A stretch of DNA of 45,116 bases from an uncultured Rhodospirillales bacterium (GTDB taxonomy: Bacteria; Pseudomonadota; Alphaproteobacteria; Azospirillales; Azospirillaceae). This document shows, piece by piece, positions 36,884 to 45,116 of the stretch (the stretch's first letter is position 1; every line of letters begins with the position of its first letter). Both the position numbers and the translations under genes were made by a program. The stretch covers positions 1-45,116 of the forward strand of contig CAIYNU010000027.1 in assembly GCA_903927615.1 (NCBI GenBank). The letters run 5' to 3'. A model generated the notes under the pieces. It worked only from the letters and a program-made list of their open reading frames with translations, was not told the origin of the DNA and did not search any database.

Positions 36884-37539
36884 CCGCCGTTCGCCTGTCG
36901 TTGCTGTCGCTTGCTGTGGTGACTCTGACCGGTGCGGGATGCGCCGAGGTGCCGCCGTCTACCCTGTATGTCCTGAAGGCGGCCGATCCGGTCGTGACGG
37001 ATGTCGCCCGACCCGCCAACGTGGTTCCGCTGATGGTGGTGTTGGGGCCGGTCACGGTGCCCGACTACCTGGATCGGACCGACATCGTCCGGCGGGCGTC
37101 GGATAACCGGCTGGCCACCGCCGACCGCGAACGTTGGGGGGAACCCCTGCGCGCCGGGTTGCAACGGGTGTTGGCGGCAGACCTGGCACGGGGGCTTGGC
37201 GCCGCATTCTGGGTTGCCACCGGGGCCGATCGGGCGGCCCAAGCCGATATCGAGGTGCCGGTCGATCTGGAAAGCTTCGAGCCCGACGCCACCGGTCGGA
37301 TGGTGCTGACCGCCAGTTGGGAGGTTCGTTGGTCCCATGGGGAACATCAACCGGTGCGCGAGCGAGTTCGCCAGTGGGCGGTCGCCCCGGTGACCGGGAC
37401 CGAAGATCAGGTCCGGACCATGTCCGATCAAGTGGCGGAACTGGCGGCGACTCTGGCCGCGACCATCAGGGCGCCGTTGGCTTCTGCTTCAGTTGCAAGC
37501 CAATCAAAGCCTTCTCGGTATCCGAAAGATCGCCGATGA
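36880..37539 (+). CDS. PqiC-like (ABC transport auxiliary) outer-membrane lipoprotein
   Basis: 219 residues. The signal peptide ([16 protein letters not shown]) ends in a lipobox, giving a lipid-anchored protein that starts [12 protein letters not shown]. The body matches PqiC/DUF330-type lipoproteins ([18 protein letters not shown] and [17 protein letters not shown]). These are thought to receive or guide lipids on the outer-membrane side of MCE systems. It closes the mlaEFD operon. Its last 74 nt overlap, tail to tail, the second kaiB gene, so its Ser/Lys-rich C-terminal end is constrained by the opposite strand. Confidence 0.88.
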   Translation: MTAVRLSLLSLAVVTLTGAGCAEVPPSTLYVLKAADPVVTDVARPANVVPLMVVLGPVTVPDYLDRTDIVRRASDNRLATADRERWGEPLRAGLQRVLAADLARGLGAAFWVATGADRAAQADIEVPVDLESFEPDATGRMVLTASWEVRWSHGEHQPVRERVRQWAVAPVTGTEDQVRTMSDQVAELAATLAATIRAPLASASVASQSKPSRYPKDRR

Positions 37540-37795
37540 TCTTGCGGAGCGGTTCGGGAAGCTTTCGTACCACGGTCGGAATGGCGATCACCTTGTCGCC
37601 TTCGGCCAATTGAGGCTTTTCCAGCAGGTCAATGACCTCAATGCAGAAGTGACCGGCCAGATGCTCCTCACAGATACGGCGCAAATTGGTCATGGCGGTG
37701 GTCGACTTTGAACTCTGACCCGCGATATAGAGCCGGAGGAGCCACGGACCGGTATAGGTGGCGTATTCGGTTTGGAATGTATCGTAATCGCTCAT
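37466..37795 (-). CDS. kaiB: KaiB-family protein, second copy
   Basis: 109 residues with a thioredoxin-like KaiB fold: [20 protein letters not shown], then [20 protein letters not shown], and [20 protein letters not shown]. KaiB switches fold and binds KaiC to slow or reset the oscillator. This copy is longer at its N-terminus than the operon copy and keeps the key IPT-x-x-x-x-P segment. It lies downstream of the kai operon, beyond a 123-bp repeat, so it may have its own promoter. The 3' end overlaps the lipoprotein gene by 74 nt. Confidence 0.9.
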   Translation of the reverse strand: MSDYDTFQTEYATYTGPWLLRLYIAGQSSKSTTAMTNLRRICEEHLAGHFCIEVIDLLEKPQLAEGDKVIAIPTVVRKLPEPLRKIIGDLSDTEKALIGLQLKQKPTAP

Positions 37796-37933
37796 CGCCG
37801 GCTCACTGCCTTAGTGATGGTAACGGCAGGTCCGACGCCTTTGGGGGCCGGACAGCCGGGCACGGTGCGGTTACCTGAGGGCGCGAACAGGACCGCGCCG
37901 GGTCGATATCAAGCGCAATGAACGGTCGTGGGG

Positions 37934-38056
37934 CTAGTGTTCCGACTCCAACGGACCATTCCGACCCCGTTGGGCCGGAACACTAGCGTGTTCAATGTGT
38001 TGCGTTGCGCCCTCGACACGATCGTCAGGAACGAAGCGTCTCGTTCACAACACTAG
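37934..38056 (+). repeat. 123-bp structured repeat, copy B
   Basis: Same length and near-identical to 10084-10206. Here the ends are CTAGTGTT and AACACTAG. The inner 53-bp palindrome runs from 37934 to 37986. The TAG stop codon of the histidine kinase (38053-38055) lies within the last bases of the repeat. It separates the kai operon from the second kaiB gene. Confidence 0.85.
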
Positions 38057-39516
38057 GCCCGGTAAGGGAGCACCCGCTCGGCGGGGAAACTGACCACCAC
38101 GGTGGTGCCGCGTTTCAATTCACTGGTGATCGTCATCGAGCCCCCATGAAGTTCGACCATGACCCGCGTAATGTAGAGGCCGAGACCGGTCCCCTGGCTT
38201 CGGCTGGTGTAAGGATCTCCGACCCGACTGAACGGCTTCATCAGATTCGACAGGTCCGTGCTGGGGATGCCGACCCCGGTATCTTCCACCGTAAGCGTCA
38301 GTGTCCCGTCGTGGTTACATTGGCAGGTCAGGATGACAGTGCCGCCGGCCATGGTATATTTGATGGAGTTGGCCATCAGATTGATCAGAATCTGTCGTAA
38401 TCTACGATAATCGGCATAAAGCGGCGTCATATAAGGGAGCGGCTGATAACGAAGTTCAATGCCCTTTTCCCGGGCCAGTCGGCTGACCATTTGCAAAGAG
38501 GATGTGATAACCAGATTGACATCGAGCAATTGGCAATCCAGCACGACCTTGCCGGCCTCGACGGCGGCTACATCGAGCACGTCATTAACGATGGCGAGCA
38601 AATGCTTGCCTGAAGAATTAATAATTCCGGCGTATTCACGGCAGGTCTCGTGCCGATCGGGAAGAATGTCGTGCTCAATCATCTCGGAAAAACCGATAAT
38701 CGAATTGAGAGGTGTGCGCAGCTCGTGACTCATGCAGGTCAGAAAGTGGGTCTTGGCGACGTTGCTTAATTCAGCCTCAACTTTAGCGTCACGAAGCTCG
38801 TCTTCCATCTTCTTGCGTTCGGTGATCTCGCGCAACGAGGTCAGCCAGGCATTCTGCTCCAGCCAATTGATCTTGACCACCCGCATCTCGGCAATGCGAC
38901 GTCCGCTGATCTCAATCTCAATGGCGCCATCGCCAACCACCGGAATTCCAAACTGCTGATTGATCAAATCACCGATGGGCCGGCCAAACAGGTCGGATGC
39001 GGCCGGGTTGGCGAAAAGAACCACGCCGTCGACATTCACCACCACCATACCGTCAGGGTATGTGGCGATCAATTGCCGCAAACCGGACTCACTCCGCTGA
39101 CGTTGCAGTAAATGATAGAGGAGTCGCGGGACGATCCGATGATCCAGGTGCAGCTTGCCCAAAAACTCCGCTTCGCAGCCATAAAGGGCGGTTTCGGCAT
39201 TGCCGTCATCGTCGGTATCGCCCAGCACCACGATCGGCACGGAGTCGCCGACCACCGAGCGGAATTGCGACAGGGTTTCCACGCCCTGGCTGTCCGGCAG
39301 GTTGAGGTCGAGGATGACCATATCGAACGACGCGGCCTGCGCGACCATCTTGGCCGTGGTCAGGTCGGGCACCCGTTGGACCGCAAAATCCACCGCGCGC
39401 CCTTCGCTGAGAACCTTCTCGACCAGGCCCGCTTCGACAGGGTCGTCTTCCACCAGCAACAAGCGGATCAGCTTTTGGGGCGACCCCAGAGATGCACCAG
39501 AAGAAAGCATCATCAC
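38053..39516 (-). CDS. Kai-operon hybrid histidine kinase (receiver-PAS-HisKA-HATPase)
   Basis: 487 residues, cytoplasmic (no membrane span). A receiver domain (IRLLLVEDDPVEAGLVEKV; phospho-Asp in MVILDLNLP) spans about 16-130. A PAS domain (VNVDGVVLFANPAASDLFG) is near 150-230. HisKA follows with FLTCMSHELRTPLNSIIGFS, then a HATPase with N-box LINLMANSIKYT and G-boxes VEDTGVGIP and GTGLGLY. It probably reads KaiC state and passes it on, like SasA, but it has a receiver and PAS domain instead of a KaiB-like domain. It starts four bases inside kaiC (ATGA). Its stop codon is supplied by the 123-bp repeat. Confidence 0.9.
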   Translation of the reverse strand: MMMLSSGASLGSPQKLIRLLLVEDDPVEAGLVEKVLSEGRAVDFAVQRVPDLTTAKMVAQAASFDMVILDLNLPDSQGVETLSQFRSVVGDSVPIVVLGDTDDDGNAETALYGCEAEFLGKLHLDHRIVPRLLYHLLQRQRSESGLRQLIATYPDGMVVVNVDGVVLFANPAASDLFGRPIGDLINQQFGIPVVGDGAIEIEISGRRIAEMRVVKINWLEQNAWLTSLREITERKKMEDELRDAKVEAELSNVAKTHFLTCMSHELRTPLNSIIGFSEMIEHDILPDRHETCREYAGIINSSGKHLLAIVNDVLDVAAVEAGKVVLDCQLLDVNLVITSSLQMVSRLAREKGIELRYQPLPYMTPLYADYRRLRQILINLMANSIKYTMAGGTVILTCQCNHDGTLTLTVEDTGVGIPSTDLSNLMKPFSRVGDPYTSRSQGTGLGLYITRVMVELHGGSMTITSELKRGTTVVVSFPAERVLPYRA

Positions 39517-41039
39517 GCACCTGCCGAAAACATTCGTTCCAGATATTCTCTTTCCTCACCCAGCGTGTAGGTGATGCTGCCGGTCAGGATGCCGCCGATA
39601 CCGCGGAAGGTGCCTGCGATTTCCATACCGCTATCAGTGACCATGTATTCGCGAATCTGCTTGTCGTGCCACGAGCCCCGCATCTTGAGCACGGTGATGG
39701 CGCGATGCATGTTACCCTGAAGTTCAACATACCGGAGCAGTACGATTGAATCGGTGATGGTCGAGATATGGGTTTCGGTAATGGTCTCTCCGCCCATCAG
39801 CATGGTGGAGGTATTGGTGAACATGCCGGCAATTTCGCGATGCTTGATGAAGCTGGTCAGCGCAATCACGAATTCACGAAATGATTTGATGGTGGAAACG
39901 CGCTCCAGGGCCGACAGGCTGTCGATGGCGATGGCCACCGGCCGAAAGCGATCAATTTCCCGTTGGATCTGGATCAGGTGATCTTCCAGGCCCATGGTTT
40001 CCGGGTATCGGCAGATAATGCGCAGCAGTCCCTGCTGTTCGGCGCTTTCAAAATCGACGCCCCACGAGGTGGCATTACGGACCAATTGTTCCCGATTTTC
40101 CTCGAAGGCGAACAGAATGACCCGGTGGCCGGCCTCGATTCCCGCCTTCATGAAGTGGCTGACCATCAGAGTCTTGCCGGTCCCCGTGGCACCACTGACC
40201 AGGATGATCGAATCCCGGAACAGACCGCCGCCGCACATCTTATCGAAATCGGCGTTACCCGACGAGATGCGGATGTTGGACGATTTCTGCTTCAGTTCGA
40301 TGGCCGACAGCGGGATAATGGTGACGCCGGTGGTCGGGTCGATGGTGAACGGGTACTCGCCCTTCTGGTGAGTCGTGCCCCGGAACTTGAGAATCTCGAT
40401 GGTTCGCCGGCGCTTTTCCTGTTCCAGGGGATTGCGCAGGATAATCACGTTGTCGGCCACGAATTCCTCGACGCCAAAGCGCGCGATCTCGCCGTATTCG
40501 TGAACCCGCTCGATCGTGATCAGGGAGGTGACGCCCAGATGGCGCATGCCCGATACCACCCGGTGCAACTCGCGGCGCACCACGTTGCTATCGGCAAATT
40601 GTGGGAAGATGGCGCCGACCGAATCGAGAATGACCCGCGAGGCCTTGACCTTGCTCACCGCGTGTTCGATGCGGGCAAGCAGGGCGGTCAGGTCGTACGG
40701 GCCGGCCTCGCACACGGTTTCACCGGGTTCGGGGGAGGCGTCGACCATGGCGACCCGACCTTCGGCGACATAACGCCGAATGTCCCAGCCCAGGCTCTCG
40801 ACGTTGCGGGCCAGGTCGTCGGGCGATTCTTCGAAGGTGACGATCACGCCGTTTTCGTTGAACTGCTGGATTCCGTTGACCAGGAATTGAAGGGCAAAAA
40901 TGGTTTTGCCGCTGCCGGCCGTGCCGGCCAGGAGGGTGGTCCGTCCTTTCGGGATACCACCGTCGGCAATCTGATCGAAGCCGGCGATCCCGACCGGCAT
41001 CTTAAGGACTACCTCATTCGCGGCGTGCGTCATCGTCAT
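39513..41039 (-). CDS. kaiC: KaiC clock ATPase/autokinase
   Basis: 508 residues, two RecA-like domains. P-loop 1 is GTAGSGKT (about 39-46) and P-loop 2 GATGTGKT (about 280-287). Paired catalytic acids are kept in FEESP and FEENRE. The double phosphorylation site is intact: HISTITDS, with S426 and T427 matching the Ser-Thr pair of cyanobacterial KaiC. The C-terminal MRGSWHDKQIREYMV also matches. So the protein should autophosphorylate and hydrolyse ATP. It overlaps kaiB by four bases upstream and the kinase gene downstream. Confidence 0.96.
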   Translation of the reverse strand: MTMTHAANEVVLKMPVGIAGFDQIADGGIPKGRTTLLAGTAGSGKTIFALQFLVNGIQQFNENGVIVTFEESPDDLARNVESLGWDIRRYVAEGRVAMVDASPEPGETVCEAGPYDLTALLARIEHAVSKVKASRVILDSVGAIFPQFADSNVVRRELHRVVSGMRHLGVTSLITIERVHEYGEIARFGVEEFVADNVIILRNPLEQEKRRRTIEILKFRGTTHQKGEYPFTIDPTTGVTIIPLSAIELKQKSSNIRISSGNADFDKMCGGGLFRDSIILVSGATGTGKTLMVSHFMKAGIEAGHRVILFAFEENREQLVRNATSWGVDFESAEQQGLLRIICRYPETMGLEDHLIQIQREIDRFRPVAIAIDSLSALERVSTIKSFREFVIALTSFIKHREIAGMFTNTSTMLMGGETITETHISTITDSIVLLRYVELQGNMHRAITVLKMRGSWHDKQIREYMVTDSGMEIAGTFRGIGGILTGSITYTLGEEREYLERMFSAGA

Positions 41040-41371
41040 CGGCCTGCATCCTCTTCACTAACACGGCCAGGCGGCTTGGAATCATAGGTCCGACCAGGCT
41101 TGCGGAGATCCAGGCCAAGTCCAAACAACACCTTCTCCCTTTGGCTCAGATCACCGATAACCTTGCGGACCGGTGCAGGAAACCGTTTGACCAGGGTCGG
41201 AGTGGCAAGTATCTTCTCCTGCTCGGCGATCTCCGGGTTCTCCAGGATATCGATTATCTCGATTTCACACATATTTTGCAGTTCTTCCTGACATAACAGG
41301 CGCAAATTCATCACCGCATGTTGGGAGGCGAGCGAGCAGCCGGTGATGTAAAGCCTTAAAACACACTTCAT
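41036..41371 (-). CDS. kaiB: KaiB clock protein
   Basis: 111 residues: VLRLYITGCSLASQHAVMNL, then EIEIIDILENPEIAEQEKIL and ATPTLVKRFPAPVRKVIGDL, the core of the KaiB fold. It ends in a charged tail (GRVSEEDAGR). It binds the CI ring of KaiC when KaiC is phosphorylated. Overlaps the start of kaiC and the end of the receiver gene by four bases each (ATGA), so KaiB and KaiC are made together. Confidence 0.95.
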   Translation of the reverse strand: MKCVLRLYITGCSLASQHAVMNLRLLCQEELQNMCEIEIIDILENPEIAEQEKILATPTLVKRFPAPVRKVIGDLSQREKVLFGLGLDLRKPGRTYDSKPPGRVSEEDAGR

Positions 41372-42207
41372 GTCTCATGCCTCCCCGAGAACAGCCGCCT
41401 GAACCCGGTGCGATAATATTCTACCAGCATCCCCATCATTTCGAGGGCGAAGAGGCGACTGTCGGTGGCAACCCGGTATGCAAATATCTTGTCGACGTTA
41501 TTTCTGAGGACCTCCAGCGATGAAGTATGTATGTCCATCATGTCTCGGGGCGTCGCGCCGGCATCCCCGAGTTGGGTGGCCAGAATCTCCATAGCTGTCT
41601 TTGGCTTGATCTTTTTATTGTTATTAAGGTGTTCTAGGTAGAGTTGCAACAATTTTTGGTAATCCGTCTGAAATTTGGGAAATGCCGTGGGGTCACGGTC
41701 TCGGATGGGCGATGCACCGGACAACGACTGTGTCACCGGGCTGACGGCTGAATTTGACGATAGTGCGTGATCACTTTGGACCACCATACGCAATAACTTG
41801 GCCTGTGCTTCGCGGTACCGACCCAAAGCAAAACTGACAATCGTCCGAAGGTTATCGGGCGTCATTCGCCCCTTACATAAATAATCTTGCGCACCGGCGG
41901 CGATACAAGCCATTCCGATGCCGTCGTCATCGTGCCCGGTGAGTACGACGGTCGGCACTTCGGGAGCCATAGCAACGATATGTTCCAGAGTTGACAATCC
42001 CGTCGAGTCCGGAAGGGTCAGATCCAGCAGGATCAAGTCATAATGGGCACTTTCCAGCTTAGCCAAAGCCTCATTAAGGCTTTCAGCCACCGCGATTTCA
42101 TAGCAAACACTCGCCGACGCCGAGAGGCACCGACGGATAACATAAGCTTCATTACGACTGTCTTCAACCAAGAGCAGCCGATCGGTGTGAGGCTGGTCCG
42201 CATCCAT
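41368..42207 (-). CDS. Receiver protein with KaiA/RsbU-N-like C-terminal domain
   Basis: 279 residues. The N-terminal receiver (LLLVEDSRNEAYVIRRCL; phospho-Asp in LILLDLTLP; Lys in QDYLCKGRM) is intact, spanning about 10-125. A Ser-rich linker follows. Residues about 185-275 are all-helical and carry YQKLLQLYLEHLNNN, TPRDMMDIHTSSLEVL and FALEMMGMLVEYYRTGFRR. This resembles the KaiA C-terminal domain and the related RsbU N-terminal fold (Y-x-x-LL-x-x-YL, then an IH helix). As the first gene of a kaiB-kaiC-kinase operon, it is a candidate KaiA-like stimulator of KaiC. GGAAGG before the ATG at 42207 supports this start. Confidence 0.8.
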   Translation of the reverse strand: MDADQPHTDRLLLVEDSRNEAYVIRRCLSASASVCYEIAVAESLNEALAKLESAHYDLILLDLTLPDSTGLSTLEHIVAMAPEVPTVVLTGHDDDGIGMACIAAGAQDYLCKGRMTPDNLRTIVSFALGRYREAQAKLLRMVVQSDHALSSNSAVSPVTQSLSGASPIRDRDPTAFPKFQTDYQKLLQLYLEHLNNNKKIKPKTAMEILATQLGDAGATPRDMMDIHTSSLEVLRNNVDKIFAYRVATDSRLFALEMMGMLVEYYRTGFRRLFSGRHET

Positions 42208-42655
42208 GATGGCCTTCCCCCCTTTGCAGCAATACTGGTGTCCTGAAACCATTAAGTCAAGACGAAATTTCCGTGCATGTATTTGCTCCTAAGTATCGGT
42301 TTGCATCAAGAAATATCATGAATAAAGGCGCGGAGTGGTCTCTATGACTAGCGCAACGACAGAAAAAATGTGAAGTAGCCGCGAGTACTCGGGGTTGTCT
42401 TTTATCAAGACTGTTCGTGATGACAGCTTGGTTAATCTGGCGATTCCAGAGACTTTGGTGACGGCCTTTTGCGATAGAAATAATTCGGTGATACTCGGAG
42501 TGGTCGCCTGCCCCGGCCGCCCCCCCAGCGCACCCCGGAATGCCGGCCCGTTAATGGCGGCTGAACCCGCGCGGATCACTTCCCACCGGTGTCCGGCGGT
42601 CGTATATTTGCCGGGAGCCGGATTTCGAAGGCTGGAACGGATTTGGAAGGGCGCG
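42208..42655. other. Divergent intergenic region between the kai operon and a hypothetical gene
   Basis: About 450 bp. The kai-proximal part (42250-42400) is AT-rich and should hold the - strand kai promoter, but I see no convincing -35/-10 pair. The distal part is GC-rich without a gene; a long + strand frame through it has no ribosome site and is replaced by the ATG at 42656. Confidence 0.4.
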
Positions 42656-43255
42656 ATGCAAGAAATCCTGATGCTGGCTGCCGCGGCTCTGATCTCCATG
42701 TCGGTTTATAAGACCGCAGCCTTTGACAAGCCGGCGGCGGCACACTTCGTTGCGGCGATGGCCACTCAAGGGGTGGGCGCCGATGCCGCCGTCGCTGCCC
42801 GGGCGTTGCTGTTGTCGACGCTCGGCCCCGGCACCGGCCAGGGCCTCGGCGGCTACAAGTGCCTGACTTTTGACGTGGCCACCACGCCGCCGGACGCCCA
42901 GCAATGCCGGGCCTTTCATCTGACCGTGGCCGGTACCGTCAACGCCACGGTGGACGGCGCGCTGTGTCCGCAGCCGGGCGGGAGCTGGACCGAGGCCGGT
43001 GGCCGGAGCACGATTAACAGTCGCTCGCTGGATGTGAGATGGCATGATACGATGCTGAAAAAGGGTGCCAGTCTGTACCGCGACTCGGCGCTGAAGGCGC
43101 TGGAAACCCGATTTGACTGGCCCGACACCAAGGTGCAGGTCGGGGCTTACAGTTATCAGGATGCCCGGGTTTTTGCACTGATCCGCCTGCCGAACGGCGA
43201 GAGCCATTACGTTCTTAAGGATGACCTGGCCGCCGCCGCGTCGACGTCACCGTGA
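42656..43255 (+). CDS. Secreted hypothetical protein (199 aa)
   Basis: Not recognised. It opens with a signal-like hydrophobic helix (MQEILMLAAAALISMSVY). The body has three cysteines, in KCLTF, QCRAF and LCPQPGG, possibly with a disulphide. The C-terminal part (GASLYRDSALKALETRFDWP, then FALIRLPNGESHYVL) reads like a small periplasmic fold. GGAAGG 5 nt before the ATG supports this start over longer frames. It lies between the kai promoter region and the PEP carboxylase gene. No function is proposed. Confidence 0.65.
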   Translation: MQEILMLAAAALISMSVYKTAAFDKPAAAHFVAAMATQGVGADAAVAARALLLSTLGPGTGQGLGGYKCLTFDVATTPPDAQQCRAFHLTVAGTVNATVDGALCPQPGGSWTEAGGRSTINSRSLDVRWHDTMLKKGASLYRDSALKALETRFDWPDTKVQVGAYSYQDARVFALIRLPNGESHYVLKDDLAAAASTSP

Positions 43256-43440
43256 GATGCTTGGGCGGTCCATACCGCTGCGAAATAAGGGGTCTATGCG
43301 ACATGAACGAATAACGGCTCCGAATTCCGGGCTGGCGCGGTGAAGTGGGTTTTCATGGGTTGGGACACCTGATATTCGAACGCCGATCGGGTCAGAAGGA
43401 CGTGTCCCGACACCTGCCGTTGTTCCAGGAGAGCTGCCCC

Positions 43441-45116
43441 ATGACCGCTGCTGTTGCCGCACTGCCGACCGGGGGCGTCTCGCCCTGCGTGCTCGATGGC
43501 GCCGCCTGTTTTTCGCCCGAACCCGGGGTGGACGTGACGGCGCTGATTGCCGAGCTGACCGCCGAGTTGCATCGGCTGACGGCAACCACCCGCGACGATC
43601 CGCTGAGCAGTCCGGTGTTGCTGTTGGGGCTGGGGTTGGCGCGCGGACTGGCCAAGGGCAGCATCGGCTCGTCGGCCCTGGAGCAGATGATCCAGCAATT
43701 GACGGTTGACGGCTTCGTTGATCGGGCCGCGCGGCTGGGCCGGATGTTGGGCGAGACCGACCCCGGGGCCAATGCCGCCCGGTTGGCGGCGCTGTTCGAG
43801 GCCCAGGCCCGGGCGGCCGACGGCTCGGTGCTGCCGCTGGAGGCCTTTCGCGTTCGGGTCGAGCGCGAACTGTTCGGCATCGTCATCACCGCCCACCCGA
43901 CCTTCAGCCTGACCACCGGCTTGATGCGGGACCTGGCGGCGCTGGCCACCGGCTACGGGCCGGACGGACAGGAGTTGACCGCCGAAGCCCGGGCCCGGCT
44001 GATCGAACGCGCCACCCGCACCGAGCATCGCCCGGACCCGGACCTGTCGCTGGCCCGGGAGCATACGCTGTCGGTGGAGGCGATCGGCCATATCGAGCGG
44101 GCCTTGCGCCGGGCCACGGAAATTCTGTTCGACGTTGCCCAGCGGCTGTACCCTGAACGCTGGCAAGAGCTGCGGCCCCGGCTGCTGACGGTGGCCTCGT
44201 GGGTTGGCTACGACCTGGACGGCCGCTCGGACATCCGCTGGACCGATACCTTGCACAAGCGATTCAAGGTCCAGGAGGTTCAGCTTGACCGCTATCTTGG
44301 CACCGTGCGGGCGTTGTGCGCCGAGGTTGGCGTTGAGGGACCGCTGGCGCGGGCGCTTCGCGATACCCTGGAATTGATGGAAAGCCGGATCGCACTGGCC
44401 GCCGCGCAAATCCGCGACGAAATCGAGGTTCTGGGGACGGTGGGCACCGACAGCGATTTTCGCGGTCGTATTCGCCGCATTTCCAACAGCATGTTCCGGA
44501 ACCAGGCCTTGCGCCTGTCCGACGCCGGCACGCTGATTGCCATGATCGACCGTGCCCTGGACCGGTTGACCGATGCCCCCGGCGTCGAGCCCAGCAAAGC
44601 CCTGGCGGTCGCCCGTGGGCTGGCTGTTCTACGGACCGAGCTGGCCACCCATGGGCTGGGTCTGGCCCACACCCATGTGCGGATCAACGCCACCCAGGTT
44701 CATAACGCCATCCGCAAGTCGGTGGGCGTCGCCGCCGATCCCAACGACCCCCGGCACCGGCAATCCTATCTCAACCGGATCGGTCAGTTGCTGGATGACT
44801 GCCAGCCGGAGCACATTAATTTCGGATCTTTGATGGGTGAACGGACTTCGGTCAAGCAACTGTTCATGGTGGTCGCGCAAATGCTGAAGTACAGCGACCA
44901 TACGGTACCGATCCGCTTCCTGATCGCCGAATGCGAAAGCGCCTTCACGGTGTTGACCGCGCTTTATTTTGCCAAGCTGTTCGGGGTCGAGCGGCATGTC
45001 GACATCTCGCCGTTGTTCGAGACCGAAAAGGCGCTGAAGGGCGGCAGCCGGGTGATCGACCAGTTGCTGGAGAACCGGCACTATCGGGCCTACATCGAGG
45101 CCCGGGGCCGGATTTC
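43441..45116 (+). CDS. ppc: Phosphoenolpyruvate carboxylase, 3' end outside the window
   Basis: An open frame of 558 codons that runs off the right edge, so about the last third is missing. It carboxylates PEP to oxaloacetate with bicarbonate, refilling the TCA cycle. The TAHPT catalytic His motif appears as VITAHPTFSLTTG, and HTHVRINATQVHNAIRKSVG and LIAECESAFTVLTALYFAKL are further family blocks. The Phe after TAHPT (usually Glu) marks a divergent group found in Alphaproteobacteria. AGGAG lies 9 nt before the ATG. Confidence 0.9.
   Translation, partial: MTAAVAALPTGGVSPCVLDGAACFSPEPGVDVTALIAELTAELHRLTATTRDDPLSSPVLLLGLGLARGLAKGSIGSSALEQMIQQLTVDGFVDRAARLGRMLGETDPGANAARLAALFEAQARAADGSVLPLEAFRVRVERELFGIVITAHPTFSLTTGLMRDLAALATGYGPDGQELTAEARARLIERATRTEHRPDPDLSLAREHTLSVEAIGHIERALRRATEILFDVAQRLYPERWQELRPRLLTVASWVGYDLDGRSDIRWTDTLHKRFKVQEVQLDRYLGTVRALCAEVGVEGPLARALRDTLELMESRIALAAAQIRDEIEVLGTVGTDSDFRGRIRRISNSMFRNQALRLSDAGTLIAMIDRALDRLTDAPGVEPSKALAVARGLAVLRTELATHGLGLAHTHVRINATQVHNAIRKSVGVAADPNDPRHRQSYLNRIGQLLDDCQPEHINFGSLMGERTSVKQLFMVVAQMLKYSDHTVPIRFLIAECESAFTVLTALYFAKLFGVERHVDISPLFETEKALKGGSRVIDQLLENRHYRAYIEARGRI

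Noticed and set aside
42395-42655. N-terminal extension of the hypothetical gene at 42656
   Set aside because: No start with a ribosome site, and a good signal-like N-terminus begins at 42656 with GGAAGG just before it.
1-45116. CRISPR array, rRNA or tRNA genes, insertion sequences with transposase
   Set aside because: None seen on reading both strands; repeats present are few and of other kinds.

Overview
The window looks like a GC-rich alphaproteobacterial chromosome, most like Rhodospirillales (Magnetospirillum/Phaeospirillum-type). This rests on gene content, not on a search: a PopZ-like gene next to valS, homospermidine synthase, cytochrome bd, a non-cyanobacterial kai operon, and a PEP carboxylase with an alphaproteobacterial-looking TAHPTF motif.

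Layout. 1-1323: a Sel1-repeat gene (-) runs head-to-head into a PopZ-like gene (+) that lacks its normal N-terminus. The join lies in a CCG microsatellite and may be a rearrangement or an assembly chimera. 1390-8494: valS, homospermidine synthase, and a long TPR protein with a GT9-like C-terminus. 8635-9641: a secreted copper-storage protein (Csp1-like) and a PCu(A)C copper chaperone. 9749-14226 (-): a small hypothetical gene, an XRE regulator, and a cytochrome bd operon cydP-cydA-cydB-cydX plus one more tiny membrane protein; the last two are under 40 codons. 14862-19840 (-): a DUF2946 protein, a TPR/O-GlcNAc-transferase-like protein and a chemoreceptor.

20463-24000: an accessory region. Four translationally coupled genes encode a zinc-ribbon protein and three proteins that share DUF2589-like signatures. 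They are followed by a hairpin and a strikingly AT-rich HNH nuclease gene. 24377-33680: a four-gene RND efflux operon (MdtA/MdtB/MdtC/OMF type) behind a 21-bp-period tandem repeat. 33959-37539: a coupled Mla-type lipid transport operon (STAS-MlaE, MlaF, MlaD, PqiC-like lipoprotein). Its last gene overlaps, tail to tail, a second kaiB.

37466-42207 (-): the kai locus. A receiver protein with a KaiA/RsbU-N-like helical C-terminus, kaiB, kaiC and a receiver-PAS-histidine kinase are joined by four-base ATGA overlaps. A 123-bp repeat separates them from the second kaiB. This gives a complete input-oscillator-output set and is the strongest candidate for an under-described system. 42656-45116: a secreted hypothetical protein and a PEP carboxylase cut by the window edge.

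A 123-bp structured repeat occurs at 10084-10206 and 37934-38056, with a 24-nt fragment at 14237-14260. The two full copies differ by a compensatory base pair in their main stem.
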